Under the pieces are notes generated by a model. It saw only the letters and a list, made by a program, of their open reading frames with translations, ran no database searches and had not been told where the DNA came from. Below, piece after piece: positions 19,430 to 30,518 of a stretch of DNA of 64,000 nucleotides (its first letter is position 1; each line of letters begins with the position of its first letter). The stretch spans positions 30,843,001 to 30,907,000 of the forward strand of contig NC_091671.1 in assembly GCF_042453785.1 (NCBI RefSeq), read 5' to 3'. A program made the position numbers and the translations under genes. Source of the stretch: Malus domestica. Lineage: Eukaryota > Streptophyta > Magnoliopsida > Rosales > Rosaceae.

Positions 19430-21742
19430 TGCTTTTATAATTTGGTATTTAAAAGCTCTTTTCTTTTATTGTATTAACTTTGGCTGAATTTATTATTTGT
19501 TTTTAATATTACCCAATTTCCAAATCATATTTCTAAATTTTTAGTTTTAAGTAGTTAATTAGGAATTGCTTTTACATTTATTATTTAAATAGTCCTTGTG
19601 GAGAACAACCTTCCATAAGCATCTATACTACAACATCCTTGTATTCTTGCAGGTATTTTGTGTGATTTTAATCTTCTTTTCATAGGTAATAAAAATCTAT
19701 CATCAATCTTCGCAGAAGTCCAATTAAGCAATGTCTTATTTATGGTGTTTAGTTAAAACTTTTCAAATCCACGACACGCACAAAAGTTTATGTTTTTGCA
19801 TTCAGCTCAACGTCATGAGAAATTTTTCCAGGTTCCCGGCTCATTAGCTGACCTGGAGTTCCACCAATCTTGAATTGACACCTATACACATTTTAACACC
19901 AACCCACCATTTAAAGATTAAAAAAAACATATTGGGGTTTGGACCCACTCCTTCCTATCTCCCTTCTTCGAGAAACTGAAAGGCATTTTATGAATTCAAC
20001 ACCAACCAACCTTCTCTCTTCCTCTCCCTTTGCCATCTCCATGCACACCGGCAACCAAGCAATCTCCGATGAAAACATCCAAGATTTTTGCATTTACATT
20101 ATTCAAAATTATAACTCAACAATTAATTTAAAAAATTATGCCATCTGTTTTAAAATCATATTTCAGCTGGGTAAGACTATAGAAGATAAAGACTGGAGTT
20201 TAGGGTGGGTGTTCATAGTGGTGGGCATGATGTGGTTGTTGGGTGGAGGGCATCAACATCGAGTGGGTGATCTTGGTGGTGGCAGTAGAGGACGTTCGGA
20301 TGTAGGTGGTGGTGACGCTTTGGTCGGAGATTGCTTGGTTGCTAGTGTGTATAAAGACGGCGATGGAGAGGGAAGAGAGAAGGCCGATGTTGTGGTGTTG
20401 AAAAGGCTTTTCCTGAATAAGGGAGAGAGGAAGAAGAGACTAGTGGGGCCCAAACCCCAATATGTTTTATTTTTTAATTCTTAAACGGCGTGTTCTGTGA
20501 AAAATGTTTACAGGTGTCAAGTCATTATGGGTGGAACTCTAGGTTAGCTAATGAGCCTGGACCGTGGAAAAATTTCTCCAACATCATAGTTTGGAACATC
20601 AATAATATTGCTTTGTTTAGGAAATCCATTATTCTTCTGCAAATTTAATTAAATTTTAAGAGATAATTGCAGCAGTGGTCTATATATTTTAGTCTAATTG
20701 GAGTTTGTATCTCTAAAATAAAATTAAGTGAATATTGGTCATGAACTTATTACAATGTGTAGTAGTAGTTCTTAGGTTACTCTTTTAGAATTTTCATCCA
20801 TGTTTTACCTTTTAAACTCTTATTTAGGATGAATGTATAATTATGCTACTCTAATGAACTATAACTCTTTTAGAATTTTCATCCATTGTTTTGCCTTTTA
20901 AACTTTTATTTTGGAATCTTGGATGAAATTTATTAATAATATTTTCATTTTATGAATCCTAGTACTTTTATAAATTGGTATTTAAAAACTCTTTTCTTTT
21001 ATCGTATTAATTTTGACTGAGTTTATTATTTGTTTTTAATTAAAATTAGTTTTTAATATTACTCAATTTCCAAATCATATTTCTAAATTTTTAGTTTTAA
21101 GTAGTTAATTAGGAATTGTTTTTACATATATTATTTAAATAGTCCTTGTGGAGAACGATTTTGCATGAGCATCTATACTATAACATCCGTGTACTCTTGC
21201 AAATATTTGTGTGATTTTAACCTTCTTTTCGTAGGTACTAAAAATCCTATCATCAATCTTTGTAGAAGTTCGATTGAGCAATGTCTTGTTTACGGTGTTT
21301 ACTTAAAACTTTTCAAATCCACGACACGCACAAAAGTTTCTCTTTTTGCATTCAACTCAACGTCATAGTTTGGAACGTCAATAATATTGTTTTGTTTAGG
21401 AAATCCATTATTCTTCTGCAAATTTAATATAATTTTAAGAGATAATTGGAGCAATGGTCTATATATTTTAGTCTAATTGGAGTTTGTATCCCTAAACTAA
21501 AATTCCGTGAATATTGGTTCATAAACTTATTACAATGTGTAGTAGTGGTTCTTAGGTTACTCTTTAAGAATTTTCATCCATGTTTTACCTTTTAAACTCT
21601 TATTTAGGATGAATTTATAATTATGCTACTCAAATGAACTATAACTCTTTTAGAATTTTCATGAATTGTTTTGCCTTTTAAACTTTTTTATTTTGGAATC
21701 TTGGATGAAATTTATAATAGTATTTTCATTTTGTGAATCCTA
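19430..21742. repeat. Tandem duplication of a 0.78-kb segment, first copy split by a Mutator-like element
   Basis: Copy 1 is 19,430-19,816 plus 20,579-20,960; copy 2 is 20,961-21,742. Shared landmarks include 'AATAGTCCTTGTGGAGAAC', 'CCACGACACGCACAAAAGTTT', 'GGAAATCCATTATTCTTCTG' and 'AGTTTGTATCYCTAAA'. Copy 2 is continuous across the point where copy 1 is interrupted. No coding sequence was seen. Confidence 0.8.
19817..20578. mobile_element. Mutator-like foldback element with long inverted repeats and visible empty site
   Basis: Ends are GAGAAATTTTTCCA (19,817) and its inverse, TGGAAAAATTTCTC (ending 20,578). Flanks CAACGTCAT (19,808-19,816) and CAACATCAT (20,579-20,587) are a 9-bp target duplication with one change. 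Inverted similarity continues inward for over 200 bases (GGCTCATTAGC, ACATATTGGGGTTTGG, GCAACCAAGCAATCTCCGA on both arms). The 181-codon ORF inside is partly an arm of the inverted repeat and is not a recognisable protein. No transposase. Confidence 0.88.
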
Positions 21743-21984
21743 GAAAGCCACATGAGCACCTGTCTCATATCGCATTTTCTAACAAGAAGATTTGAATTTT
21801 TAGTTTAATGATCAAAGCTTCAATTGCCAAAATTCAAGAACCAAATGCTCTAATTCTTTTTAATTCTAAATGATGAGCAATTAATTCTTTTTAATTCTAA
21901 AATTGATGAGCAATTAGTATATATTGACATGAATTTTCATTTGAACGATGCCGTATAAATGGTGATCTAATTGGAGAATCATGC

Positions 21985-22450
21985 TAGTTGTAGATGCTTT
22001 TGAGGAAACGAATATCCGACATCAACTGCATGCCAAGTGTGTCCTTATCATTTACTTGCAATCCTTTAATTTGCAAGAAGCTTCTCAACGAGGAGAAAAG
22101 GACCACCACCACATCTCCAATCCTTTGCTTATGAGGTGAGAGTTATGAGCCACCACGCAATTAAAATACCATCTTTGTTCTTTATTTTTTACGAGAAGCG
22201 ATAGTGATTTTTCATTGAGAAGTGATACGATTAAAAAGATGTAATTGTTTAAAATTAGGTTGCTGCCTGCTTCATCGAAAAGCAAATTCTTGTTTAAATT
22301 AAACAGTCAAATTTGAATGATGCTGGAGGACTAATATTCGTCAACAGCTGAGGCAAGTGTGCTATTATCATTACTTTGAGTCCTATAATTTACAAGAAGC
22401 TTTCTCAAGGAGAAATGAAGGATTGCACCACCACATCTCAAACCTTACTA
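21985..22450. repeat. Two diverged direct repeats
   Basis: The segment around 21,995-22,125 (TGCCAAGTGTG, CTTATCATTTACTTG, CAAGAAGCTTCTCAACGAGGAG, CACCACCACATCTC) recurs in diverged form at about 22,335-22,445. They are about 0.33 kb apart. No gene was recognised. Confidence 0.5.
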
Positions 22451-22717
22451 ATCAACTCCACACATTATTTGTGCGGTGGAATCATAAGAAGTTTTCAATT
22501 TGATCACCATTAATAAGAAGATAATGATGCTCTCTTGTTAATGAGGTGTTTCCAAGCTGCCAATACCTCGGGTTTTTAATTACTTGAGCTAAAGTTAATT
22601 GAACTTTCGCATTTAAATACACCATTTAAATTAATAGCTTTTTATTTCTATAGAAATACAAATTAAATCTTAATAATATAACATGTTTGAGTGCATGAAG
22701 ATTAAAATGATAAAAGA

Positions 22718-22955
22718 AACCTCAAGGGGTTGGTCTAATGGAACGCAAGCAAGGGTTTGGAACCCCCAACCCAAATCCAAACTCCCACGAGATGCATTCC
22801 TTAGGTCACAAACTCTACGTCAATGTACTGTTTGCCTTCAGGGTCACAAGTACGCTACCATTTCATGTGGTACTGAGACTGTATAAGAAATAAAATTAGT
22901 CTATCATCAATGTGTGGTGAGATACATTCTATATATGTATTAAAAAAAATAAAAA
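22718..22955 (+). repeat. Possible SINE with tRNA-like A and B boxes
   Basis: GGTTGGTCTAATGG resembles a pol III A box and GGGTTTGGAACCCCC a degenerate B box about 25 bases later. An A-rich stretch at about 22,940-22,955 could be the tail. Family assignment was not possible. Confidence 0.35.
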
Positions 22956-23226
22956 GGACATCATGAGATTAATATTTGAGTTGTTTATATTGGGGAGGGT
23001 GACATTTTAAGTCCAAAAGAACATTATTTGTGACAAATTCATTCACAACAAGGAGGTTGAGGAGTTGATAACCCCACGCTACCCTATGCCTACCACAACA
23101 TCTCTCCTCAGCTGCTCACCACCACAAGAACCACCTACTTGTTCCCAACCACTCCTCCAAACTTGACAAATATACATATATTGCCTCCAGTTAGCCCCTT
23201 ATACCGTTTCTCATTAGCACCCTCCA

Positions 23227-24168
23227 ATGGCTATCTTAACCCAAACCAAGTTCTTCCCAAGTTCCATAAACCAACTCCACACATCCCACTCTCTAATCCG
23301 CCGCACTAGAGTGCATTGCTCCGCCGCCACCACCAAGGCAAACCCCGCCGCTGAAAAGCTAGTCCTCAAACCACCACTGCAACTGCTAGAGCCCTCACAC
23401 TCGCCCTCACCCGCCCTACTCACAGACACCACCATCCGTCCTCCTCAACCCAATGACCCAAGTTTGCTATCGACATGGTCTCACCGTGCATGGGTGGCTA
23501 GTGGGTGCACAACAGTCCTAGTTTCTCTAGCCAAGTCCGTAACTTGTGCAGCTGATTCACACATATGGCTCGAGCCCATTTTGGCAGGCTTGGTTGGGTA
23601 TGTGCTGGCAGACCTCGGATCCGGAGTGTACCATTGGGGCATTGACAATTATGGTGGGGCCTCGACTCCAATTTTTGGTCCCCAGATCGAAGCGTTCCAA
23701 GGCCATCACAAGTGGCCTTGGACGATCACTAGGCGCCAATTTTCCAACAACTTACATGCCCTAGCTCGTGTGGTGACTTTCTTTGTGCTTCCTATAGACC
23801 TTGTGTGTGATGATCCAGTAGTTAATGGATTTGTTGCAGTGTGCTCTGGCTCCATTATGTTTAGCCAACAGTTTCATGCTTGGGCACACGGCACCAAGAG
23901 CCGCCTGCCGCCAGTTGTGGTGGCCTTGCAAGATTTAGGCGTCTTGGTTTCGCGGCCGCAACACGCGGCACACCACCGGCAGCCTTACAACAACAATTAC
24001 TGCATTGTGAGTGGGGTTTGGAATGAGCTTTTGGACCAGCAGAAGGTTTTCGAGGCATTGGAGATGGTCTTATTTTTTAAGTTAGGGTTAAGACCCAGGT
24101 CTTGGAGTGAACCTAGCTCTGAATGGATTGAAGAAACTGAGACTGCTTCACAACTTCAAGGCCAATGA
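23227..24168 (+). CDS. FAD4: Fatty acid desaturase 4, chloroplastic (palmitoyl-PG delta-3-trans desaturase)
   Basis: FAD4 introduces the trans double bond at C3 of palmitate at the sn-2 position of chloroplast phosphatidylglycerol, a thylakoid lipid. The intronless gene encodes 313 residues from ATG 23,227. Residues 1 to about 40 are rich in Ser, Thr and Arg, as in a transit peptide. The Kua/TMEM189-type domain follows, with hydrophobic helices and conserved His groups: VYHWGIDN, QGHHKWPWTITR, NNLHALA, QQFHAWAHG and QHAAHHRQPYNNNYCIVSG. These match the FAD4 and plasmanylethanolamine desaturase superfamily rather than classical Delta9 or Delta12 enzymes. Length and missing introns fit FAD4 (At4g27030 by memory). 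It faces VPS22 tail to tail; as I recall the same neighbours occur in Arabidopsis. No lesion is visible. Confidence 0.95.
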   Translation: MAILTQTKFFPSSINQLHTSHSLIRRTRVHCSAATTKANPAAEKLVLKPPLQLLEPSHSPSPALLTDTTIRPPQPNDPSLLSTWSHRAWVASGCTTVLVSLAKSVTCAADSHIWLEPILAGLVGYVLADLGSGVYHWGIDNYGGASTPIFGPQIEAFQGHHKWPWTITRRQFSNNLHALARVVTFFVLPIDLVCDDPVVNGFVAVCSGSIMFSQQFHAWAHGTKSRLPPVVVALQDLGVLVSRPQHAAHHRQPYNNNYCIVSGVWNELLDQQKVFEALEMVLFFKLGLRPRSWSEPSSEWIEETETASQLQGQ

Positions 24169-24612
24169 ACCTTTCCTTTACATTCTTTTGGGGATTTTAA
24201 TTAAATGGGTGATTTCCGCACTCACATTTTTACGTCCAACTCGCCTCTGTTTTCTCTAGCCATTGCATTGAATAAATCAAGGAAGAAACAACGGACAGAA
24301 CTAAACAAAGGTGTGTTGGAGGTGAATAGGGAAGTGCGGAAATCCTTCCCTTAATCGATTACCCACCATTCATCGGTTCGCAGTATTATTTACTCACTGC
24401 AGTATTTCTTTCAAAAGATTACGTGATGTCTGTGTATATGATCACCAGCTATTGTATCGGCTTCATCTAGTTCAATAGTCATGTACCAAGAAAACACTTT
24501 CAAACGCAAACGTCTTCTTTATACGATGAAATACATTGTCCAGCAGCACTGTTGAAACAACTAGTTTACAAACGGAAAAATAAAGAAATAAGCAATCTTT
24601 GGGTATGCACAT
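24169..24612. other. Convergent 3' flank between FAD4 and VPS22
   Basis: Only AT-rich untranslated sequence was seen. The two genes end 445 bases apart. Confidence 0.5.
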
Positions 24613-26531
24613 TTAACCCTTCGAACTTCCGTAACCGTCGGCTCCTACTGGAGTGGAGATGGAGGATACACAGGGAAACCAGTATCGGCGGACACCATCT
24701 TTGTGACCATCATCAATCATTGCAAGACCCTCCTGAGAAAATCAATGGTTTTATTAAGCCAAGGGAATCCTACCATACATTTAAAATAGACTAAGGGGAA
24801 AGAGAGGATCCTAAATGAGTCGATTAGTAAATGTCATCAACTTACATCTAATAAAGTGTCAAAGGCATCGATTGCACGGCCAGTGGTCCAAGATAGCCGT
24901 CTCTCCACCTCAACAACAGTCACAAAGCCTTTAGCCTAAGAGAACAGAAGCAGAACATAACCGCAAATATCAATCTAGACGATAAAAAGAAAATTAAGAT
25001 TATTGAAACTGTTATTCCAGGTGTAGTTCGGAGGACGATAAAACAAAAATTGGAACCTGGGCTAGCTCTAGAATTTCATTATGATCTTTGTTCAACTCAG
25101 TTGGAACGGAACGAACGAGCTTTCTCTTTCCAATAGAAATGACCTCATAACCATTACCCAATACCTGGAATCAAGTAACAGATGTGAGTGCAATGCAATG
25201 CATCACTAAGCTATAATCATGCTAGTAAGGTGCTGCCTACTGCAGGGATATGATACGATGAACTGCTTAAGAGAAAGTACATGAAGTTCTTAAGAGTTGA
25301 TAGCGTGATAACAGATCATGAAATACAGAGTTTGAATATCTCAAGGTCAAAAATACTATTTCCTATTAGAAAGAAGGAATTGTAAACTTTGACATGTACT
25401 GAATGAATTGTGATACAGAGGAAAGGGTATCACATAGCTATCAGTAACGTACTGCTAAATGTACCTAATCTCACAACAAACCAATTCTGACTAAACAACA
25501 CCACCGATTACTTACAGCTGCAGTAACAAACTTAAAGCTAACTCTTCCTTAAAATGAGATTATACTCGAACAATTGCTACTGTGAACAACCCTGGCAACA
25601 AAACTTAATCCCCTACGTTATGCAAGGACAAGCTAAGCCACATTACCTTGAGCTTGCTTATAGCACGGAGGCAATCATCCTCGGAAACAGCTTCGCGATC
25701 ACTCTTCCGCCTCTGACGAAGCAGACCGCAAAGTTCTTGCAGGTTGATCAAACCACCATTGTGGGGTCTTGTTGCCAAGCAAATGTCAACAATTTGCACC
25801 CCTGTCTAACCAAATCCGCTCCCGTTTAGAACACACATATATATCCGAAACAACCATAACAATTCACACCCAATCAAAGATATACAAAGAGATTAAGAAG
25901 ATGGGTACCAACCAAGTTCATAGTAGAAATCACCAATCCCCAAAAGCTCGGCCCAGAAACCCTTATTGGATGCCAATGGATCTACTCCTACCTTGGTGCA
26001 CATGTTATGAAATTGTGATCTGAAAGCTGGGTTCTTTCGAATGTCATTCTGCACCATCCATATCAAACAGTCAATATAAATTATTTATCATGAAGCGATA
26101 TTACTACTCTAAGCTACACTAAGGAGAGGGGAGAGGGTTTGAACCCGAGACGCAATGGATCAAAAAATAGGCCTATCTGCCAGGGCAATCCAGCACTTGC
26201 CAAACAGCCAATGTAAATCGAATACAACATAAAAATTTTGACATAATTTGGTAATGAAAGTGATTGATTGAGGAGAAAAATGGGACCTTGTGCTTTCGAG
26301 CGAAATCTTCCAATTGGGTTCGGAAAGTGGTGAGCTGCTCCTTCATGAGATCGGTTCTGATCTTGGCAACATTCTCGCCCAGCTGACGATATTGGTCCTG
26401 CAAGAAAAGCAAGGATTGGATAATTGAACTCGGTAACAAGTGGCGGCAATCAAAGGCGAAGAAGAAGAAAAATCACAAACCCTAGCGGCGGCGGCGGTCT
26501 GCAAGCCGCCGATTCCAGGTCTCCTCCTCAT
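24613..26531 (-). CDS. VPS22: Vacuolar protein sorting 22 (ESCRT-II subunit, SNF8/EAP30)
   Basis: VPS22 with VPS25 and VPS36 forms ESCRT-II, which sorts ubiquitinated cargo into multivesicular endosomes. Seven exons join in phase on the minus strand: 26531-26481, 26397-26287, 26048-25913, 25801-25647, 25164-25057, 24935-24846 and 24732-24613, giving 256 residues. ATG 26,531 starts [17 protein letters not shown], the family N-terminus. A helical region ([20 protein letters not shown]) follows, then the winged-helix pair including [34 protein letters not shown], and later [20 protein letters not shown] and GLAMIDDG. Length is close to the 250 residues expected. Donors and acceptors are canonical. 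No lesions are visible. Its promoter region contains the initiator tRNA on the opposite strand. Confidence 0.95.
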
Positions 26532-26663
26532 GGTTCTTCTTCTTCCGCGACCCGCTTCGGTGGAGTTGAGAAGAGGAAAGTAGTACGGAAAGCCAACTGT
26601 AGACTAATAACTTAGTAAAATTAAATTTGTTTAAATATATGTTTGGGAGTAAAATTCTCACTG

Positions 26664-26735
26664 ATCAGAGTGGCGCAGCGGAAGCGTGGTGGGCCCATAA
26701 CCCACAGGTCCCAGGATCGAAACCTGGCTCTGATA
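26664..26735 (+). tRNA. Initiator tRNA-Met (CAT)
   Basis: A 72-nt cloverleaf: acceptor stem ATCAGAG pairs with CTCTGAT, discriminator A at 26,735. The anticodon is CAT at 26,696-26,698. The A1-T72 pair, the GGG/CCC pairs at the end of the anticodon stem and the loop ATCGAAAC mark the eukaryotic initiator rather than the elongator. There is no intron. Box A (GTGGCGCAGCGG) and box B (GGATCGAAACC) are intact. Confidence 0.96.
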
Positions 26736-26747
26736 TATTCCATTCTA

Positions 26748-26764
26748 TTTTTTATGATTTTTTT
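26748..26764 (+). terminator. RNA polymerase III terminator of tRNA-iMet
   Basis: Two T runs (26,748-26,753 and 26,758-26,764) begin 13 bases after the tRNA end, as expected for pol III termination. Confidence 0.8.
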
Positions 26765-26789
26765 CCATCGATTGAGCATAATTAACGGG

Positions 26790-26996
26790 AGGTGCCCTCC
26801 CATTTCCATACTCTTCCCATCCCCTCATGTTTTGTGTAGTCATGGTTAAACCACGTCAACATTTTATATTTCTATTATTTTTTGTTTTATTATTTTTATA
26901 AAAAAATCAATATAAAATGTTAACATGACTTAACCGTGACCACACAAACAGGAAATAATGTGAAGAGTATGGAAATTGGAGGGCAAACAATCCACC
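26790..26996. mobile_element. MITE next to the initiator tRNA
   Basis: Inverted arms: GCCCTCCCATTTCCATACTC on the left and its near inverse GAGTATGGAAATTGGAGGGC on the right, then TGTGTAGTCATGGTTAA and ATATAAAATGTTAACATGAC at the inside. The centre is an AT-rich loop. Related sequence occurs at about 55,260-55,430 and 58,850-59,010. No coding capacity. Confidence 0.75.
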
Positions 26997-27537
26997 TTCT
27001 AATTAATGGGCTATTGCGGATTTGCAGAAACTCTAAAATCTAGAGAGTAAGAAAGAAGTTGTTAAGAGCCTTTTATATGACAGTTTAGAAATGGTTTGGC
27101 CTTTATTTAAAAAAAACTAACAATTTCAACTTAAGTTACAAATGTCGATACACTTGAAGAAAGGAAAGTGATTTACACAAATTTTTTACCCGACACGTAC
27201 ACTCTAGTACATGAAATGAGAGTTAAAAAGCCATAGATAAACAGTTTAAAGAGTAAATAGGTGTACAAAAATTAGTTCGCAAACTAAATCATCTGTATGA
27301 GTAAAATTATGTATTATTCTTATTGTGAAATATAGTGTGAATGCCACATATGAATGCGTGAAGCAAACTAACATATGAATGCGTAAAGAAGCAAACCAAC
27401 ATGTCATAGTAGACTTTGGTGACACCAATTAAAAGCGTAAGTCCATGAAAACGGGGAATTCAATCCACGACTGAAAACTAAATAAATTTCAGCACTGCAT
27501 GTTGTAAATATACATTTGAAGGCACATTGCTATAAGC

Positions 27538-27933
27538 TTACTTCTTGCTTGATCCTCGGTAAGAAATTGCATTCGGTTGGTCAAGTATGACGAGACTCTA
27601 TATAAGAATCATGAAATAGTACTCACATCCATCCTTTCTAAAATCTTTAGCTTCCTCGATCTGAGGGTCGACCAGTATTACCCGGCCGTCGACCATCTTG
27701 AGCACTAGTTCACCACACTTTCTAGAAATAAATGGCTTCTGTATCATGTTCTGCAGGCAAACAGTGAACGATTTTGTCCACGATTCCACCACGCCATGCT
27801 CTGTCATCACCCACATGTGATAATCATATCCATTTTGCCTTACAGATTCGACTACAAAGAACGCAAGGTTCTCCCCATAGCTCAAGAAATGGTAGAGAAC
27901 TTCTTTTGTCAAACAAACTTGGGGAATCATTAT
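27538..27933 (-). pseudogene. F-box protein gene, C-terminal F-box-associated domain fragment
   Basis: The minus strand encodes part of an F-box-associated (FBA) domain: YHMWVMTEHGVVESWTKSFTV, then FISRKCGELVLKMVDGR and a terminal SLVILDQPNAISYRGSSKK ending at TAA 27,538-27,540. Such proteins bind substrates of SCF ubiquitin ligases. The frame has a TAG at about 27,600, just before SLVILD, where relatives read through. The 5' side, including the F-box itself, is missing: coding similarity stops where the LTR at 27,934 begins. The rest was not found elsewhere in the window. It is a dead fragment. Confidence 0.75.
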
Positions 27934-28509
27934 TGTGGAGCCAAAAATAATCAAGAGGTGACACGTGAATTTTGGGCAAAAATGACAAAATTACTTTTGA
28001 GGAGCACCAAAATTCCTACGCGCGAGCAGTGGACAAACATCATACAATCAAGTCAAAAGTGCCCAAATAGGTATTTATTTTTAAACCTATTTCATCCATC
28101 CTCATCAAATCCTCTCCACAAGGTAACCCCCAAAACATTTCTTTTAAATTATGTTAATAGGCTAATTAATGAATTTATTACCTAATTAATCTATTAATGG
28201 TCAATTAAACCACCAATTACACCCCAAAAATACACAAAAGGTCGGTCACCTTCTCTCCCAAAGGGACCAGCCATGCACTATATATTCAACCTCATTTTCT
28301 CTAAAACCCTAGGTCTTGACTCTTGCTAAACACTCAAAAATTCCCCAAACACTTTTATCTCAAAATTCTAACTTTAGCATCGGAGGTTCTTCGGCCAAAA
28401 TCCCCCATTCATCTTGGGCTCGTGAGACTCTTGGCCTTGACCAAAGGTGTTATTTGTTTTGTAGGTGCAATTTTGTCCCAGATCAAGGAGGAAGAAATTT
28501 GCATCCACA
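27934..28509 (+). repeat. 5' LTR of the Tat-type element with adjoining primer site
   Basis: Starts TGTGGAGCC and ends CATCCACA, within the TG...CA rule. It is followed by ATTGGTGCTTTCATTGAGAG (28,511-28,530), the sequence normally found at the primer-binding position in plant Tat elements. A TATA-like motif (CTATATATTCAACC) is at about 28,278. The start is placed where F-box similarity on the minus strand stops. Confidence 0.65.
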
Positions 28510-29183
28510 AATTGGTGCTTTCATTGAGAGTTGAGTCCCACATTTGTAGAAGACTTTCGCATCCAAGGTTTTTCTATTTTCTTGTCTATTTGTAGATTTT
28601 TCGTACGTTTTTATTATTAGAATTTTTTATTTGCAAAAATTCTTGGATAAAAGGTAAAAGAGAAGTACAATGGCTAGAAATTTAGAAGATTAAACAAGTG
28701 AAAATTCCAATATTCAAGAGATGGGACCGTGGCGATCCATGAGGCTAAATGTGACAATAAGCGGAGTGGCACCACCACTACAAAGCTCCACCATGGCAAC
28801 CACCGCGGTGGCCACCACGGCAACCACCCGCGGCGAGGTCCATGGCACCATTACCACGGCCCAAGTCGTGCCATCAAAACTTGCACGGGCCCAAGCCCAA
28901 GCCGTGCCATCCAAGTTCCACGGCACCAAAGCCACAGCCCAAGCCATGTCACTCTAAGCCCACCGCGAACCCAACGCGTTGTCAAGCCGAGCCCTAGCCT
29001 TGCACCCACGTGCGTCACACACTGAGCAGCCCACTCCCGCGGCCCAGCCTGCTCCAGTGGCCCAATCTGCTCTCGTGGCCTTCCAAGTAGCTCGAATTGA
29101 TCCAAGATTAGTTCAACCGTCCCGGTTCTAAATTTCTGGACCAACGATCGAACTGGGAGCATTTTCACCATTTTTCTACAGAT
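28510..29183 (+). other. Leader between LTR and gag
   Basis: Contains a Pro/Thr/His-coding GC-rich stretch (CACCACGG, CCCAAGCC repeats at 28,780-28,990) that is open in several frames. No known domain was recognised; it may be an N-terminal, low-complexity part of gag. Confidence 0.4.
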
Positions 29184-30518
29184 TTGACATTTCCTAACTT
29201 AAATTTTGCGCCTGGAGTCTACCACACTTCCATTACTCAAAGGGACACATTTCTTCCAAGCTATTCCAACCCAAATGGAGAACAACACTTGTCTCGACAA
29301 GTCATAGAGTTGACGAGCGCCCTCGCACAGCAGATGACCTTGGTGAACCAGCTCTTGCAGCGCACCGAGGTGCAATATGCCCCAGACGAGGTGTCCCGAA
29401 GTAGGATAAAGGCAGACAAAGAAACTTTCTAACAGCGTCCCGATAAACAGCCATTCGACCAGCCACGAACAGAGCGTTTGGGCAGTGTACACTCTCGATT
29501 AAGCCCCCGAGATAACATATACTCTCATCTTAACGCGCGGAGGAACGTGCACTCTCGACTAAGCCCATAGACGAGCATACATTTACAGTTGGGGTCACAC
29601 TCCGATAGTCAACATGAGCAACCTTCCAGGTGAAGTGTTCATTCGTGGCTAAGCCCGCAAGGAGCATATTTCACCTCACATCGGAGTAGGCAGCACGACG
29701 GACGGAGAGAAATAGTCACTCAATCCGGCTCAAGTTCAATCGACAGTTTGCGAAGAACTTGCTCGCTTGCTAGGAACACATCACACTCATCGCATCCGCG
29801 GCATAGACGAGCCAAACACATGGAAGAGCAACCTAAACCAGCAAGTCGAGGCTGGGGGCAATCGAGAGCTTCGCTACCCCAACAAAGACAAATTTAGGAA
29901 GAAGTAGAGAGATTCTTGACCAAGCGATTGCGTAATTTCCAACACAACAAAGTCACCAACGAGGCACTACGATGGAACATGACCAACATAAGCAGGCCAC
30001 CCTTAACAGATGAGATCGAGCAGGCAGAGCCTTCACACGAATTCAACATGCCATATTTCACATTTTTCAAAGGGGATGAAGACTAGGAGAGACACTTAAA
30101 GCATTACCGAAGCATAATGATCTTTTATCGAAACAACGACGATCTCATGTGTAAGATATTCACCACCATTCTACAAGGTAAGGCACAAGATTGGTTCTAC
30201 ACCCTGCCGCTATAATCTATCTAAAGTTTTGACAAACTTTCTTTGGTTTTCACCAAAGAATATTCATCCTATCGCTCAATAAAAAAGAAGTTCGACCATT
30301 TGTTCAACGTCAAGAAGAACTCAAAAGAGTCACTTTGTGACTATGTGAAGAGGTTCAAAGCAGAGAAGGCAAGTATAGTCAAATGCAACGACTCGATAGC
30401 TAGAGCAGCCTTTCAAAAAGGACTTCTAGCAGACCACCTGCTATTCAGAAAATTGATCATGAAAAAAGATCTAACTCTAGCAGACTCTTTCGCTCTAGCA
30501 GAGCAGCATGCACTTTGA
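29184..30518 (+). pseudogene. Gag of the Tat-type element, degraded
   Basis: Recognisable pieces are FAPGVYHTSITQRDTF, then (after several stops) EFNMPYFTFFKGDED, HYRSIMIFYRNNDDLMCKIF, LQGKAQDWFYTLP and finally FDHLFNVKKNSKESLCDYVK, which is the retrotransposon gag (UBN2-like) core. The repeated phrase 'CACTCTCGACTAAGCCC' between 29,480 and 29,650 marks a local expansion in the linker. Multiple in-frame stops show it is not functional. Confidence 0.75.

Larger units (their letters stand above)
15856..23226. other. 7.4-kb intergenic region filled with MITEs, foldbacks and tandem copies
   Basis: No host gene was recognised. The first 150 bases are the divergent promoter of the NlpC/P60-like gene. 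The rest is a series of small elements listed separately. One more hAT-like end (TAGGGCCGGCTCTG at 17,039-17,052) stands without a visible partner. A (TG)n run is at about 17,958-17,972. Confidence 0.5.

Noticed and set aside
19939-20484. 181-codon plus-strand ORF as a captured gene (Pack-MULE)
   Set aside because: Much of it is the inverted arm of the same element and no protein family was recognised.
28714-29171. Open frames with Pro/His/Thr repeats on both strands
   Set aside because: Low-complexity GC-rich leader of the Tat element; no domain was seen and frames are not consistent with gag.
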